The position numbers and the translations under genes are program-made. A DNA stretch of 64,000 nucleotides from Limnoperna fortunei (taxonomy: Eukaryota > Mollusca > Bivalvia > Mytilida > Modiolidae), in NCBI GenBank assembly GCA_944474755.1, contig OX104122.1:11604641-11668640 (forward strand), written 5' to 3'. The notes beneath the pieces were generated by a model. The model did no database searches. It saw only the letters and a program-made list of their open reading frames with translations, and had not been told where the DNA came from. Shown piece by piece: positions 25,821 through 37,843 of this stretch. Every line of letters begins with the position of its first letter. Positions within the stretch are counted from its first letter, which is position 1.

Positions 25821-26581
25821 GTAAGAATTACATTTAATTATATAATTCATATAAGCATTATTTGCATCTGTAATAACTCAAAATTTTTGCAGTAGGTTAA
25901 GTACAACAAACTAGAGAGGTAAGGAATAAAAAACTTAATTGTAACAAATTCGAACCATTGCTTTGCTATAAGTTCTACAAGTTCTCAGACAGCTCCTGCA
26001 GCCCAATATAGGCGAAACCCCGCTGGGAGTGCTTTTAATATAATGATATTTTCTATTATAAACATGTCTGTTTAATGTATTGTAACTTTTTCAGGACTTC
26101 TATATTTCGTAATATTGATAATCACAAACGGAATCCAAACAGAGCATCTATACAGGGTTTTCGAAAAAGAGATGTTTTGTGCAGATGGTGACGCTCATGA
26201 CAAACTGTTCCCCGATGATGTGCATTATTCCTGCAAAAAAGGACCAGGAAAATTCGTTAAGTGCAAAAACTTTTGTAAGTAACAATACACGTGAAGATAA
26301 GTACTTTGCTATGAAATTCGCGATATTTTAAAACCTTTTAAAAATATTTATATAATAACTATATATTTATATATTTAGTTAATGAGAAACTTACATGTAT
26401 GCATTTTAGTAAGATTAAAGGCAATAAAACTCGACCATTAGACTATGCATACCTTTGATTAATATTCATGATTGAATGGTGTGTAAATGTTACTCTCTTA
26501 CATTGATATTAATAAACTTATTTCAAACTGCCATATACATTGTACATGATAAAGTAAAAGTAAAGATTGTTTGGTTAATGA

Positions 26582-26627
<46 letters not shown>

Positions 26628-28688
26628 TGATTGAGGAATATGTGCATCGAAGGATCGATCGAGTGATTGATTGATTGATTATAATAAGCCTTCTCGGTTC
26701 CACGTTTTTAAAAGGTGTCGCTTTCTTAACGTCACCCACTATGGTTCGCGGAATTATACACCAAACACCAAAGTATATAGTGTATTTTTAAATGAAACTT
26801 TCAGGGTTTACTTTAAAAGATCCATTTCAATGTCCAGGATATGGTTATATCAGTGGTTGGCACATAGTTGGTGAGAAAGTTGTGACAAGATGCTGTTCGG
26901 AGCCAGGTAGACCTTAAAATGCGCAGGTCACGCGTAATAATGTGTACCGCGTACTCTAGTTAAAAAGTGGGCCATATGCAAAATACTTTGTTTGCTTAGT
27001 AATACCTGAATTGGGCAAAAAATATAAGGGTATTTGGAAATAAAACCGAAATTTTAAACTTTAATCATCATATTTACTGCACAAGAAAGTTATACAAATA
27101 TAATTAGTTTTATTTAATTATTATCAAAATAACGTCTACTGCTGCATTCAATATCTTGTTCTGGTTTTAGACTCCTTATAAAGTTACCTGGTAAAATGAT
27201 CCTCCCCCTCAGCGATATTTACATTTTGTTCTGATTTTAGACATTTTTTGTGTATAAAATTTGTTTATTATAAGTAGATTTTTTGTGTACACGTGTATTT
27301 GTTTTGTCGCAAAGCAGGCGACAAATGCTTGACAGATAACCATATTTGCTAAGGTTGGGACAGGTAAACTTTCTAGCAATGCATTTATATTGTATATTGT
27401 ATTTGTACAAATGTTGACACATTATAAGTCTTAAATACAAACTATATATTTTAATTAGCAGACACAAAAGAAATAAATAAGTCAAATTATTATATACATA
27501 TATGACAGAATTAAATTTTGATATATCACATGTTTTTAATTGTACGTTTATGATGGGTTCTGGCTGTACTCAGTCAATATTGTAAAGACTATTTACTTAG
27601 ATATGTTATTAAAGTAAAGTCTCATTGAATATATAAATGGTTTGTACAATGTTTTTGTGGTTTTTTGTGTTGCATTTATCTATATCCGGATTTATAACTA
27701 TCCCTTGACTTCTGGCTCTTGTTGTTCTGTCGGTTTTCTTTGCTATTTTTCGTACAGCTCAACAAGAGGAACCATACAGCTTACTTATAATACAATTTTT
27801 TTTTGTTATTTCCTGACAGGCATCTATTATTCCCATAAAAACTGTAGAATTCATTTCAATAACGATGTTGCTAATGGGCGATTTTACCGGGTGGATAAAG
27901 AAAAAGTTATCACTGGTTTCAAAACACTGGACGGAGGGTATGTAGATCCAAAAAAAACTTGGCCACTGATTTTTCACAAAACATTTACTTCTATGTGTAA
28001 AAGGAGGGAGGAGAGTTTCTCCATCAGTAGCCCGAAACTCACTTTTCCCTTGAAATGTCCTCAAATTGATTGTGGTATGTATTTGTGTTTTTTTAAGACA
28101 AAGTGTTACCCTGTGTCTAGACGTAATCCAACAAAAGATTACATGTTACAGCTTTCAAAATGGCGCCGGGTTCATTAATTAACAAGTTTGAAATATCAAA
28201 TCAATTGAACGCTTATTTAAAAAAGTACAGTTAACGTTTGTCTATTCTATTTGGTCATGTGTTATATGCTTGGGCAATGTGTGATCCTGACTAACTTTAT
28301 TTGACATACTTCATGTTTTACCGAACAAAAGTCGGGTTCGCCAGCTGCCTGTCCTAAGTAAAACATTGGGCGAGAAGATATAGCTGACAGAAATTTCTAG
28401 GATTTGCATATACTTATATTGACTTGCCTGCCAAGAATGACCATGAGAACAAACCGGCTAACATATAAAACCTATCGGCATCCATAAAATTAATTTTAAC
28501 TGTTTTAATGTGATTCTTCTTCAGTCTTAGTTAATGGTAAATGGCTAAATACCTAGATTAGTCGGTCTCAGAAGACTCCTTAGATTAACCTTTGGCCCAG
28601 TTTGTACATAGATATGTTGTTTTTAACATTTTTGTTTGTTACAGGTTTACCTTTTTTAACTATGAATGCCGGTACAATTCAAGTCTAA
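25814..28688 (+). CDS. Small secreted cysteine-rich protein, five exons, 195 residues
   Basis: The exons 25814-25820, 26095-26274, 26805-26906, 27820-28074 and 28645-28688 all have GT/AG borders and all four junctions are phase 1, so they join without a break (588 nt including TAA). The first exon is only ATGAAGG. Splicing gives an N-terminus MKGLLYFVILIITNG, a clear signal peptide. The mature part has ten cysteines, including one CC pair, with motifs CPGYGYISGW and CPQIDCG. No transmembrane segment follows the signal, so secretion or luminal location is likely. I do not recognise the family; uniform phase-1 introns are common in extracellular metazoan proteins. A paralogue at 9.9-11.4 kb has lost the three central exons. 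Confidence 0.7.
26095..26274 (+). CDS. Exon 2: signal peptide core and first cysteines
   Basis: Acceptor aactttttcag and a strong donor TTTT|GTAAGT. Encodes the hydrophobic LLYFVILIITNG and then three cysteines. Confidence 0.7.
26580..26632 (+). repeat. (ATTG)n microsatellite
   Basis: About a dozen ATTG/GATT units within intron 2 of the secreted-protein gene; shorter runs continue to about 26680. Confidence 0.9.
26805..26906 (+). CDS. Exon 3 of the secreted protein
   Basis: Acceptor gaaactttcag; ends at CCAG|GTAG. 102 nt, phase 1 to phase 1, with CPGYGYISGW and a CC pair. Confidence 0.7.
27640..27760 (+). mobile_element. Very short retroelement 3' tail
   Basis: Resembles the tail at about 32040-32156: 'tttttgtgttgcatttatct', 'cccttgacttctggctcttg' and 'tcggttttctttgctatttt'. 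It lies in intron 3, about 60 bp upstream of exon 4. Confidence 0.5.
27820..28074 (+). CDS. Exon 4 of the secreted protein, main body
   Basis: Acceptor tttcctgacag; donor TGTG|GTATGT. 255 nt, phase 1 to phase 1, carrying four cysteines and Lys/Arg-rich surface segments. The minus-strand frame here is a shadow. Confidence 0.75.
28645..28688 (+). CDS. Exon 5: short C-terminus and stop
   Basis: Acceptor gtttgttacag; encodes LPFLTMNAGTIQV and TAA. The homologous exon in copy A (11287) aligns but lacks this stop. Confidence 0.65.
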
Positions 28689-29425
28689 GATACCAGGTTC
28701 ATCAACTTATACGTAAGAAGCATTAAAAGATTAAACTATTGTGTTATTGTTCTTGTGGATTACTGGCAAAGTTTGAAAGTAATGAAAAGATTCACCAACA
28801 TGTTTTATATCCTCTCTATTAATAGATGCAAGAAATGTATGTAACATCTGGGATTCATTTGAATTCAATTTTTATTTGTTTTAGTGAATTTGAACACTTA
28901 ACAGAAGTAAAGTGAATCCCACTGAATTCTAGCAATAATTCTTATGTAAGGTGTGCTCAACTTTAACCTTAATTAACATAGATCTCTTATTAAGTAAATT
29001 GGCCTTTGTGATAATAATGGAAAATTGTGCTGGAATTTGTGGAAATTCTGTTAACTTGTTTTGTACAAATGAAGAAATTTCAATTTGATCCCACCACCCG
29101 CCCTACCAACAAAGTCACATAGGCGATAGACAGGCTAATAAAGAAACTATCGTAATCCAAGAAGTTGAACTATTTTAAAGTGAATTTACCCAGTTTAAAT
29201 CAATAGTAGATGGCTAATACCTAGACCACTTAGTTACCAAAGCCCCCATTATGTCTCGATATCATCTATATACATTTTGATATGCTTTTAATACTATTTT
29301 AATTTTAACTTTAATTAATTACTATTTCTTTATTTTTTTCTTCATGTCGACATCTGGATTGTGTCAATATTATACGGCTTTCGGTTCTTCTCGGTTTTCA
29401 TACATTTATCACAATATATAATTAT

Positions 29426-29573
29426 ACAATAATACTGTCTTTGTCATGTCATATGCGAAAATATGTCCCAATGTTAGAAGGCATAATGCACGACCCGAAG
29501 GGAAGTCCATTATGCCTTCTAACCTTGGGACATATTTTCGCATAATATGACATGACAAAGGCAGTATTATTGT
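29426..29573. mobile_element. Long-armed fold-back element
   Basis: Arms of about 65 bp (29426 to about 29490, and about 29509 to 29573) are near-perfect reverse complements; the right arm has a few extra bases. The loop is only about 18 bp. Probably a MITE or fold-back transposon. Confidence 0.7.
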
Positions 29574-31639
29574 TATTATTACTATGAATGTTAATTGTTC
29601 CAACATCGTAATAAGATCAAATCAGGCAATGGCATGTGCTAACAAAATTCATCCCAAATTAAACAAGTTTAATAAACATTATAAACATAATAAACATTGC
29701 CAAACCTACATATTGAAATTTTCCTTCAGCCTGTTGGCAGACTATATACTTTAAACCAAAACTTCGGTAAGATAATATTTTCGCATTGTAAAAAGCGCAT
29801 AGCTGATGTCCAAAAAAATCAGTCATGACATATTTATTAAGCAACGCCCAATAGCCCCGCTTATATGCATATGGCATGTAATATGCCATGTAATATGCTT
29901 ATGCATAATACTACTACGCTATTTGTTCTTTGTTAAAATATACCAGAATAATAGAACTCCAATTATAATGAAAGTTTTTTACATGAATAGTAATAATAAA
30001 AAACATTATAAATAGATGTGTTATGAAGTTTCAATTTCCATTGATTTCTGTCATTACGTGCTAAGATTATCTGGGCTGTCATTATCCTTGATTTTCGATA
30101 TTTATTTGACATCATAAGACAAATTGCATGAAAAACCGGCAGAACAACAAAGGCCGAAAGTCAAAAGACAAAAATTACAAAACGAAAAACCAAAAGCTTA
30201 AAAACATATGAAACAATGTCGAGATATGGTTAGTGATTAAAGAAAAGAACATACTTGTAATGATTTTATCCACAGTTCTCTGTCCATTGATTAATGCATT
30301 TATGTTAAGCGAATAAAAAGCAATTCACACGCCATTTTAACCAAGAGAAAACAGCGCACGAAATCATAAATTTGGTTTACTGATTTTGTCAGAGCAACAT
30401 TTTGGATATATCAAATTATGCAGATGACATGCGTTCACCCGAATAGGGTTCTAATACTTACACAGATATATAATTCAATATAAAAAGAAAGTCAATTTTT
30501 TTATTGTCGATTTGTAAACTTTCCCTTATAAATCATTAATACACATATAAATTAGAAAAGTTTTAATAAAAAAAGGAAACAACAAAATACGGCGGAGTTG
30601 TGTAATAAATATCTGAAATGTACACGTCAAATTCAGAATGTCCGCAGCATTTTGAATTTCTTGGAGCATGCAAATTACACGTCAACTAAACTCAATATGA
30701 CTGGCTGTATATGTTCGATACACTAAACAAGTTTTAAATGGTTTATATTAAACAAATATTCTTCTACAATAGTCCGCAACATAAGTTTAAAATCAAAGAT
30801 AAAATAGTATGCAACATATGTTTAAAAAACAGTCTGAAATTGTGTAAAAAGTAATATGTGTATTCATTTAACCTTTAAAAGAAAAATAGCAAAGAAAACC
30901 GACCGAACAACAAGAGTCAAACGTCAAGGGACTTTTAATTGGAAACCTTTTTATCAGAACTCTGAGCTATGAAATTTGTTTTGAAATGTGCACAAATTGT
31001 AAATATTTAGTTTAATTTCAGCGCAGTTTAAAGAACCGTGTATACTGGCATTATAGTGTCCGTTTTGCCAAGAAGAATTGTAAAGCAACAGATAAGCAGA
31101 CAGGGGACTACTACACCATAGGGTCACTTTAACACAACCACCATGATATAGCTGGTTCTGATGTCGCTGTTCGTGATGCTTCCGAGGCATTTCGATTCAG
31201 CAACAAGTCTAATTATATATGTTTTCCAATCTATTTTTTACACAATCATTATTGCATTTGAAGCAAGCACATAATAAAAAAGTTGGACAAATTAGAACAA
31301 TTTGATAAGGAATAAAATGACCAAAATTGGGACAAATTGGTTCTGAACAAATTAGACTTTGGTCAAATTGACTTGTATTTATCACATGTATTAGTGCACA
31401 TATTATCAATGTGTTGACAAGTAAAGAACAGAACAGTAAAAAATTTTCTTTCAATGCAGTACTTGAAGGACAATGTCTTGTTATGTTTTAAATCAAAAAT
31501 TCAATTAGTGTAGTTTATTTTAATAACAGATATGATTTGTACAGGGCGAAATAATGTTTGATTACACCCTTTCATTCCACACACAAAATATTGAACATTT
31601 TTAAATTAATTTTGTAACGTTTATGTTTTTCACACATAG

Positions 31640-32156
31640 ACAGCTATCGACAGCAACATTCCAGCAGCTCCAGCGTACGGTGTGTACATTTCACAACTTA
31701 TACGTTATTCTAGATCATGCGATCGGTATTCAGATTTTCTAGACCGATCATTGCTGTTGACTGCTAAACTACTCAAACAAGGGTTTGTTGTACCTAGGTT
31801 GATGTTATCTCTCCAGAAGTTATATGGTAGTCACCATGACTTAATTGATCGTTATGGGAAATCAGTGTCTCAAATACGATCTGACATGTTCGATGTCATA
31901 TGTAGTGTTTCATATTCCTGAATTTGATATTTTCCTAGACATTACAATGAGTAACTCGACGGGTGTCTAATTAGAGGCAGGCACTACTTACTCGTGCGGA
32001 GCACCTGAGTGCACCCATGGTTTTATTTATTGGGTTCTGGTTACTCTTTTCTTGTGTTTATTTGGATTTTGTGTTGCGCTTGTCTATAGCTGGATTTGTA
32101 ACTGTCCCTTGACTTTTGACTCTTGTTCGGTCGGTTTTCTTTTCGCTATATTCTTA
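31640..32156 (+). mobile_element. 5'-truncated RT-bearing retroelement insertion with target duplication
   Basis: Encodes an RT C-terminal fragment (from SNIPAAPAYGVYISQLIRYS to a stop at about 31921) followed by a family-specific 3' tail. It is flanked by a 14-bp direct repeat with one mismatch: tttttcacacatag at 31626-31639 and tttttcacacagag at 32157-32170. The matching place in duplication copy A (about 20130) has no such insert. It belongs to the same family as the fragment at 11932. Confidence 0.65.
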
Positions 32157-33529
32157 TTTTTCACACAGAGCCAAAACATGTTAGCCATTCTGTTTTCAGT
32201 CTCGGTCATAATAACAGAAATGAAGTTTCACGTATTCTATGTATGTGTTTAATTGACATACAACCTCGGTGTACAATAAACTTCAATGGATTGCGAGCAG
32301 CAGAAATGGATGTAACTTTATTTGCAAAAACTAGTAAATAACTTACAGATTATTAAGTTACCGTGTGTTAAGTATTAAGTATTAAGTAATCGAGTATTTA
32401 GTATGACATAATTATGTTATCGTGTCAGTGGGACAAAGAAGATGTGTCGTCACATCTAAGCACACGTACAGTTCAAAGTCTTAACTCCAACTAAATATAC
32501 TGATCATTTAGGAATTAGCCCTGTTGATCTTTTGATCTGTCTTCTCAGACGATCTATACGTAGCCCTAACATCAAATTTGAAGAGTTGTTGATGTTGAGT
32601 GTTGGTTTTACTGTCGAAAATTATGTTATTTGGAACACACGTAGAGGAATCATGTTGGTGAAATATACGAAACCTAATCGCACGATAGATATTTTAAATA
32701 ATTCTAAAATTGCACGCTTAAGACATCACAGAATGCTACAAAGGCGTTAGAAAATTTTTAAAACAATGGTGCAGTTTGGTTTATTTTGGAGAGTTCTAAG
32801 GTGCTTCATTTACTGAAAAAGGACAATTCATTGATTGCAGGAATAAAATTGCAATTTAGTTGTTGTTGTCAAAATCATATGAATTCAGCCGCGTACTCGC
32901 GTATAGACAGCTACGATTCTGGATGCCAAAGGGACTTGTCTTGGGAAGAAAAACATAGAGGTACTGACGAAATCTGTGAGTTACTTTGATATCTGTAGGC
33001 ATATGTAATTCACATCCCAAGGAGAATAGTGGACCTGACTGACCTGTGCGTCTCCATCTTGAATAGGGCAACAACCGATAGACACCTGGAACAACCTCCT
33101 GAAGCACAATTTTCTAAACCAAATCCCAAACTGTCCTGCAACAGTCAATTCATGAAGAAATCTCCAGTCGTGGAGAGATCCTATGGAACTTCCCAAAAAT
33201 GTATTTTCAGACCCCCTCGTATTATGAATGGACCCACTTGTTTGTAATCAGTTGCCACTGGGAAATTTGACAACCTGCCCTTCCTGGACTATTGAACAGA
33301 CGAGTGGAAAATGAAAGCTCATCTATAGTGGAGGTTGACTGACATCCAGAGACACATACTAGGTTCCTCTGTTTTTTTCTTTCACAACATTAGGCTTTTG
33401 CCAGCTGAGAAACACAGAACAAATGGCTCTTTAAAAAAATTTTGATATAGCTGGTAACACACTTACCAGTCTATAAATTACCACGTGATAATTACCTTTA
33501 TTTAGTATATTATTTTTTTATATAACGGC

Positions 33530-34110
33530 CTTACTTGGGCATTTTTCAATTTCTCTTCGAAAAGCAGAAGTAGCTAAGGATTTATTTACTAATAATATGA
33601 TTGGTTCATCAATTGCGGGTGTTGATAGCTTTACAATCTTAGGTGATATACCATCATAGCCTGTGGCATTTTTGATAATTATTTATCTTATTATCTGCTA
33701 TAAACAAACTCTTCACCAACTGGTTTAAAATTCAGGTCTTCTGTTACAGGCTTGTTATCATTTATCATTTGTACACTGGGATGATTTCTATCAATAATCA
33801 ATGTTTTGTCATCTTTTGCTACATTTACGAAAAATGGTTAAATATTAGTGATACCTTTGATGAATCATTTATAATTTCTCCATCTTCATACAAAGTTATA
33901 TTGCTATTTGTCTTACTTCTCTTGTTTGATAAAACAGGTTTTATTGTTGGCCAGAAGTCACATGAATATGACTTCAGCAAGTTGAAGATTCTGCCAATGC
34001 TTGCACAGCGAATGAGAGGAAGAATAAAATATATATATTTTTTTAAGATAAAAAGGAGACTTGTGATCAGTGTTGTATTGCTGACACAGCTGAATTGAAT
34101 GATTCCAGTA
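33530..34110 (-). pseudogene. Decayed LINE ORF2 fragment
   Basis: The minus strand reads, with frameshifts and stops, FWPTIKPVLSNKRSKTNSN, ITLYEDGEIINDSSKVSLIF, FVNVAKDD and ATGYDGISPKIVKLS. This is the typical order between the endonuclease and the start of the reverse transcriptase in non-LTR elements. The catalytic core is missing. Confidence 0.65.
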
Positions 34111-34899
34111 TTATTAACGATTATTAACGACACGTGCAGTCAATGATTAACCCACAGGTCTATAATTAGCTAATGCCTATTATTATGTTTGAAATTGTTC
34201 TTAAACATAAAAAAAATTCTCATTTATTAGGACTTATTTTGAAATAAATTGTTTTATTAAAATATATATAAAATCAGGGACAGTATACACTAACTTCCAT
34301 ACTATATAGTTATAGTTATAAAATATATAATATGATAAATCTTAATGTTGACTTTGAAACCATAAAACATTTATTTTTTCTGATTTCGGGTAAAATTCAT
34401 TATTGTTATTGTTCTTGTTAAAAGTATTTTTCATGTTGTTAACATAATCTATCCTTTTGGTATTTCACTTTCTTGATGGTTTTTGACACTTCTTGTCGGT
34501 AAATGGGGAGACCGTCCTTTTCAGCTCTCCTCCTTAGAAAATTACGAAATGTTCTAACTTCCGTTGTCATTTTCGAAATTGCAAACTGTGCAAAATCTTA
34601 AGCCATTCAGCCTATAAATTGAGCCACTAAGTCTTCTTAAAATTTATATGAATACATGCGGATACCGCTTGGTAATGCAGTTACTAAATTATGTGTAGAA
34701 TTGCTAGAACTGCGAACAGCAACACAATAAACAAACGGTTATCCATGATATACAGAGTCTATACAGTAGCATACTATAGTATACAACGAATATAATATGG
34801 AGTAGGCGTTGCCAAAATGCGAGCACAGACAATATAGTCCATTATTATTTATATATAATGCTCTTTCATAATTGAAACTTCCGAATACTGTATAAGTGC
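34111..34899. other. No gene seen
   Basis: AT-rich intergenic sequence without supported features. Confidence 0.4.
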
Positions 34900-35282
34900 C
34901 TCAACTACATTCCAGTGATCATGTGACGTCTTTCTTTGTAATGGTGACGTCAAATGAAATGTCTTATGATTGTCAGTTTTTAAAGATCGATTTAGAGAAT
35001 ACAAAAAAATAGTATGAAATTTTTGTTGTTATTTTTAAATATAACATTTAGCTTTTATCGATGTCAACTTTATTTTTAAGTCATTCTTTGAAATTTTAGC
35101 CCTTCTTCATTCACTTTGTTACAGTTTTTTGACGGTATCAACTTCCGTCGAAACAAAATCAACATCAGCATTAAGCAGATTTTGAATACGTGATTTCATT
35201 TTGACCACGTGACACGTAATTGCCCTAGAGCTCACTGCCTTTCGCGGACAGCTTCGCTGCCCGCTGCGAGCTGTGCTCGCTA
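34900..35282 (-). repeat. Dispersed repeat, inverted partner of 15.6 kb
   Basis: The reverse complement of the 15572-15835 family: 'gtgacgtc', 'atgattgtcag', 'ttttgaccacgtg', 'cgctgcccgctgcgagctgt' and 'gctcgctata'. It is longer than the partner by an internal insert. Confidence 0.55.
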
Positions 35283-35883
35283 TAACGACTCGCCCCAATC
35301 TCGAGTCGCCCCATCACGAGTCGCCCCACTCAATAACGACTAGCCCCACATATGTAAAATATATGATATAAGTTTATAAATTTAATATTTTAAAATATAT
35401 TTAATTAAATTTATAGTATACATTTTAAAATTTGCATATATTTTATTGCTAGGTGATTAAAACATTACAATCTTGTTTCTTATATTTTATATATGCGGGA
35501 AAATACTGCAAAGTAGCAGAAATGGGAACAATCTTTTACTCCAAACAAACATTCAAATAAGACAAATAAATTTAAATTATTTCAAACTGTTAATTCTATC
35601 AAAGTTAATCATGATTGTAAATAAGCAAACATTCAATTATAATTATGATAATTAATTAAAGAAGTGAACATGAGTTCACTTTAATCTCAAGAGATCCACC
35701 GCCAAATAAAACACAGAGCAGTACAATATACACAAATTAAAAAATTTATACTATCAATATATTTATTTATATTATAAAGTATTAAATATATCAATTTATA
35801 TTATAAATTTATTTATTTTACATATGTGGGGCTAGTCGTTATTGAGTGGGGCGACACATTATTAAATATGGGGCGAGTCGTTA
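35283..35883. mobile_element. Fold-back element with CGACTCGCCCCA-type terminal repeats
   Basis: The left terminus begins TAACGACTCGCCCCA and the right terminus is its reverse complement. Inner arm segments carrying 'ataacgactagccccacata' match across the element with one gap. The arms themselves are tandem GAGTCGCCCCA units. The ~450-bp interior is almost pure A/T and encodes nothing. Confidence 0.65.
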
Positions 35884-36000
35884 CGATACCACTACAACTC
35901 GGTATCAGGTCAAGTCGCCCTCCAGACTATAGTCGCCCCCTGTTCGAGACAAGTTGCTCACTTTCCAGGACAAATTGCTCACCGCTCGAGACAAGACCCC
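35884..36000 (+). repeat. Degenerate CAAGTCGCCC / GACAAGTTGCTCAC units
   Basis: Several diverged units about 25 bp long ('caagtcgccctcc', 'tagtcgccccc', 'gacaagttgctcac', 'gacaaattgctcac') continue the style of the neighbouring fold-back arms. Confidence 0.4.
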
Positions 36001-36299
36001 AATGCTACATGTATAGAAACTTGTTAATGCAACAATTTTGAGAAAATTGTATTTTAATATAAAAAAAAATTAGTCTTAGATAAATGTTCGTTAATGATAT
36101 ATTTTGTTTAGTTGTTTGGAAATGGACTTTGACATTGTGTGTTTAATAGTGTTTAACAGCAAAAGTTAAAACACAGTAAGTTAGAGTCAACATACAAATG
36201 TACAAGAATAACAATCATATGTACACTACACAATCTTTACTGGCCGCCATAGATCTTCCTGGTAAGTCATGTATTCTCTGCAGCCGGGTTGTCATAGTA

Positions 36300-36584
36300 C
36301 TAGTAAGACAAAGTGTTATCACCCCTAGCATGCCTAGTACTGGTATACGAAGGATTGGGTGATTTAGCAGCAACTGTATTGGAGTACGAGTCTAAGCCTG
36401 ACTGGTGTTGATGCTGAAAGAGAATGGTGTCATCAGCTTTACATTCATTGCAGTAAAACAGAACTTTAACACTTGTTCTCAACATGAGGTGGTACTCATT
36501 TCTGTTTATATCTGAGCCACAACATCTTTGCTGCTTTCTGTGACAGTGTTCATTCAATATAAACTCGAACTCACAATTGAACAC
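36300..36584 (-). other. Exon-like frame, unknown Cys-containing protein fragment
   Basis: On the minus strand, after acceptor-like gatttaag, a frame of about 95 codons contains NCEFEF, HCHRKQQRCC and FYCNECKADD and ends at TAG. The first ~55 codons are repeated at 37315-37515 with little change. It could be the terminal exon of a gene that was locally duplicated, or part of a transposon. Family not recognised. Confidence 0.35.
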
Positions 36585-36846
36585 CTTAAATCATTGAAAT
36601 CAACACAAGCTTGCACCATAACTAGTCTATGCTTATTATACAGGGATGATTTTAGACTTTTCCAAATGGGTCCCCCAACGCACAAATTGGGAAATTTTGT
36701 GCATAAAAGCTGTGTATTGGGAAAATATCATTTTGCATTATTAAAAGTTCAAACTTGAGGAAGTCCTTGGTTTTTTTTTACTTATTTTCAGACACTAATA
36801 TGTACAACTACTTAGCTGCATTGTAAAGATCATAAGTCTGACAAAA
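36420..36846. repeat. Duplicated block, copy 1
   Basis: About 427 bp, almost identical to 37351-37776; only scattered substitutions and T-run length differences were seen. Confidence 0.8.
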
Positions 36847-37098
36847 TCCGGTTTTTTGGGGAAACAATTTTCTGTTGTTTTTTTTTTGTTGTAAATTAAA
36901 TTTCGTAATGAATTAAATAATATAATATTGAGGTTTTTTCTTACATTGACTTGTAAAGAAAACGAAAAGGATGAAAATTTGTTATGTACAAAAAATATGT
37001 GTACATTATATTTTGAGATATATGGGGGTTTTGTACTGTTTGTTTCATAAAAATATGTACATTAAGAAACCTAAGCCAGCTTCTTAGACAGAATTACA

Positions 37099-37164
37099 AA
37101 TAGTTGTTGTTTCCAAATATAAATGTAGAATACAGTACATTTATATTTGGAAACAATAACTATT
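37099..37164. repeat. Perfect-type hairpin between the duplicated blocks
   Basis: Arms of 29 bp (37099-37127 and 37136-37164) are reverse complements with one mismatch, separated by 8 bp. Confidence 0.7.
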
Positions 37165-37314
37165 GTGCAATCCTGCAAGAAAAAAATCTTCAATTGGTAC
37201 ATATCTGTATATTTTTAATTAAAAAATTTACATGTCATTAAAACTTTGTGGGAAAGTTTACTTGAGATGTGGGAAAGCCAGTTTATAGAGGACACTTTCC
37301 CGTGTAAAGTTCAG

Positions 37315-37515
37315 TTAGCAAAAAAATCCTAGAACGCTGTGATGATGATAGAGAATGGTGTCGTCAGCTTTACATTCATTGCAGTAAAACAGAACTTTAA
37401 CACTTGTTCTCAACATGAGGTGGTACTCATTTCTGTTTATATCTGAGCCACAACATCTTTGCTGCTTTCTGTGACAGTGTTCATTCAATATGAACTCGAA
37501 CTCACAATTGAACAC
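37315..37515 (-). other. Second copy of the exon-like frame
   Basis: Repeats the first ~55 codons of the 36300-36584 frame after an acceptor-like gattaaag, then diverges at the ACCATTCTCT junction and stops. Probably a duplicated, inactive exon. Confidence 0.35.
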
Positions 37516-37776
37516 CTTTAATCATTGAAATCAACACAAGCTTGCACCATAACTAGTCTATGCTTATTATACAGAGATGATTTTAGACTTTTCCAAATGG
37601 GTCCCCCAACGCACAAATTGGGAAATTTTGTGCATAAAAGCTGTGTATTGGGAAAATATCATTTTGCATTATTAAAAGTTCAAACTTGAGGAAGTCCTTG
37701 TTTTTTTTTACTTATTTTCAGACACTAATATGTACAACTACTTAGCTGCATTGTAAAGATCATAAGTCTGACAAAA
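37351..37776. repeat. Duplicated block, copy 2
   Basis: Direct repeat of 36420-36846, about 930 bp downstream. The two edges match exactly ('gagaatggtgt' and 'ctgacaaaa'). Confidence 0.8.
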
Positions 37777-37843
37777 GAACAACTCGGCCATAATATAACA
37801 CGATATAAAACTTACTGGAAGTAAATGGCTATTGGTAATTTGC

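Larger units (their letters stand above)
24240..33245 (+). repeat. Segmental duplication, right copy (B)
   Basis: Diverged, collinear partner of 9.5-21.5 kb. It holds the intact secreted-protein gene and has a retroelement insertion absent from the matching place in A (about 20130). A further short similarity (24150-24300 with 12985-13110) suggests more than one round of duplication. Confidence 0.65.

Noticed and set aside
27759..28064. 101-codon minus-strand frame
   Set aside because: Antisense to exon 4 of the secreted-protein gene, which has phase-consistent splice sites.
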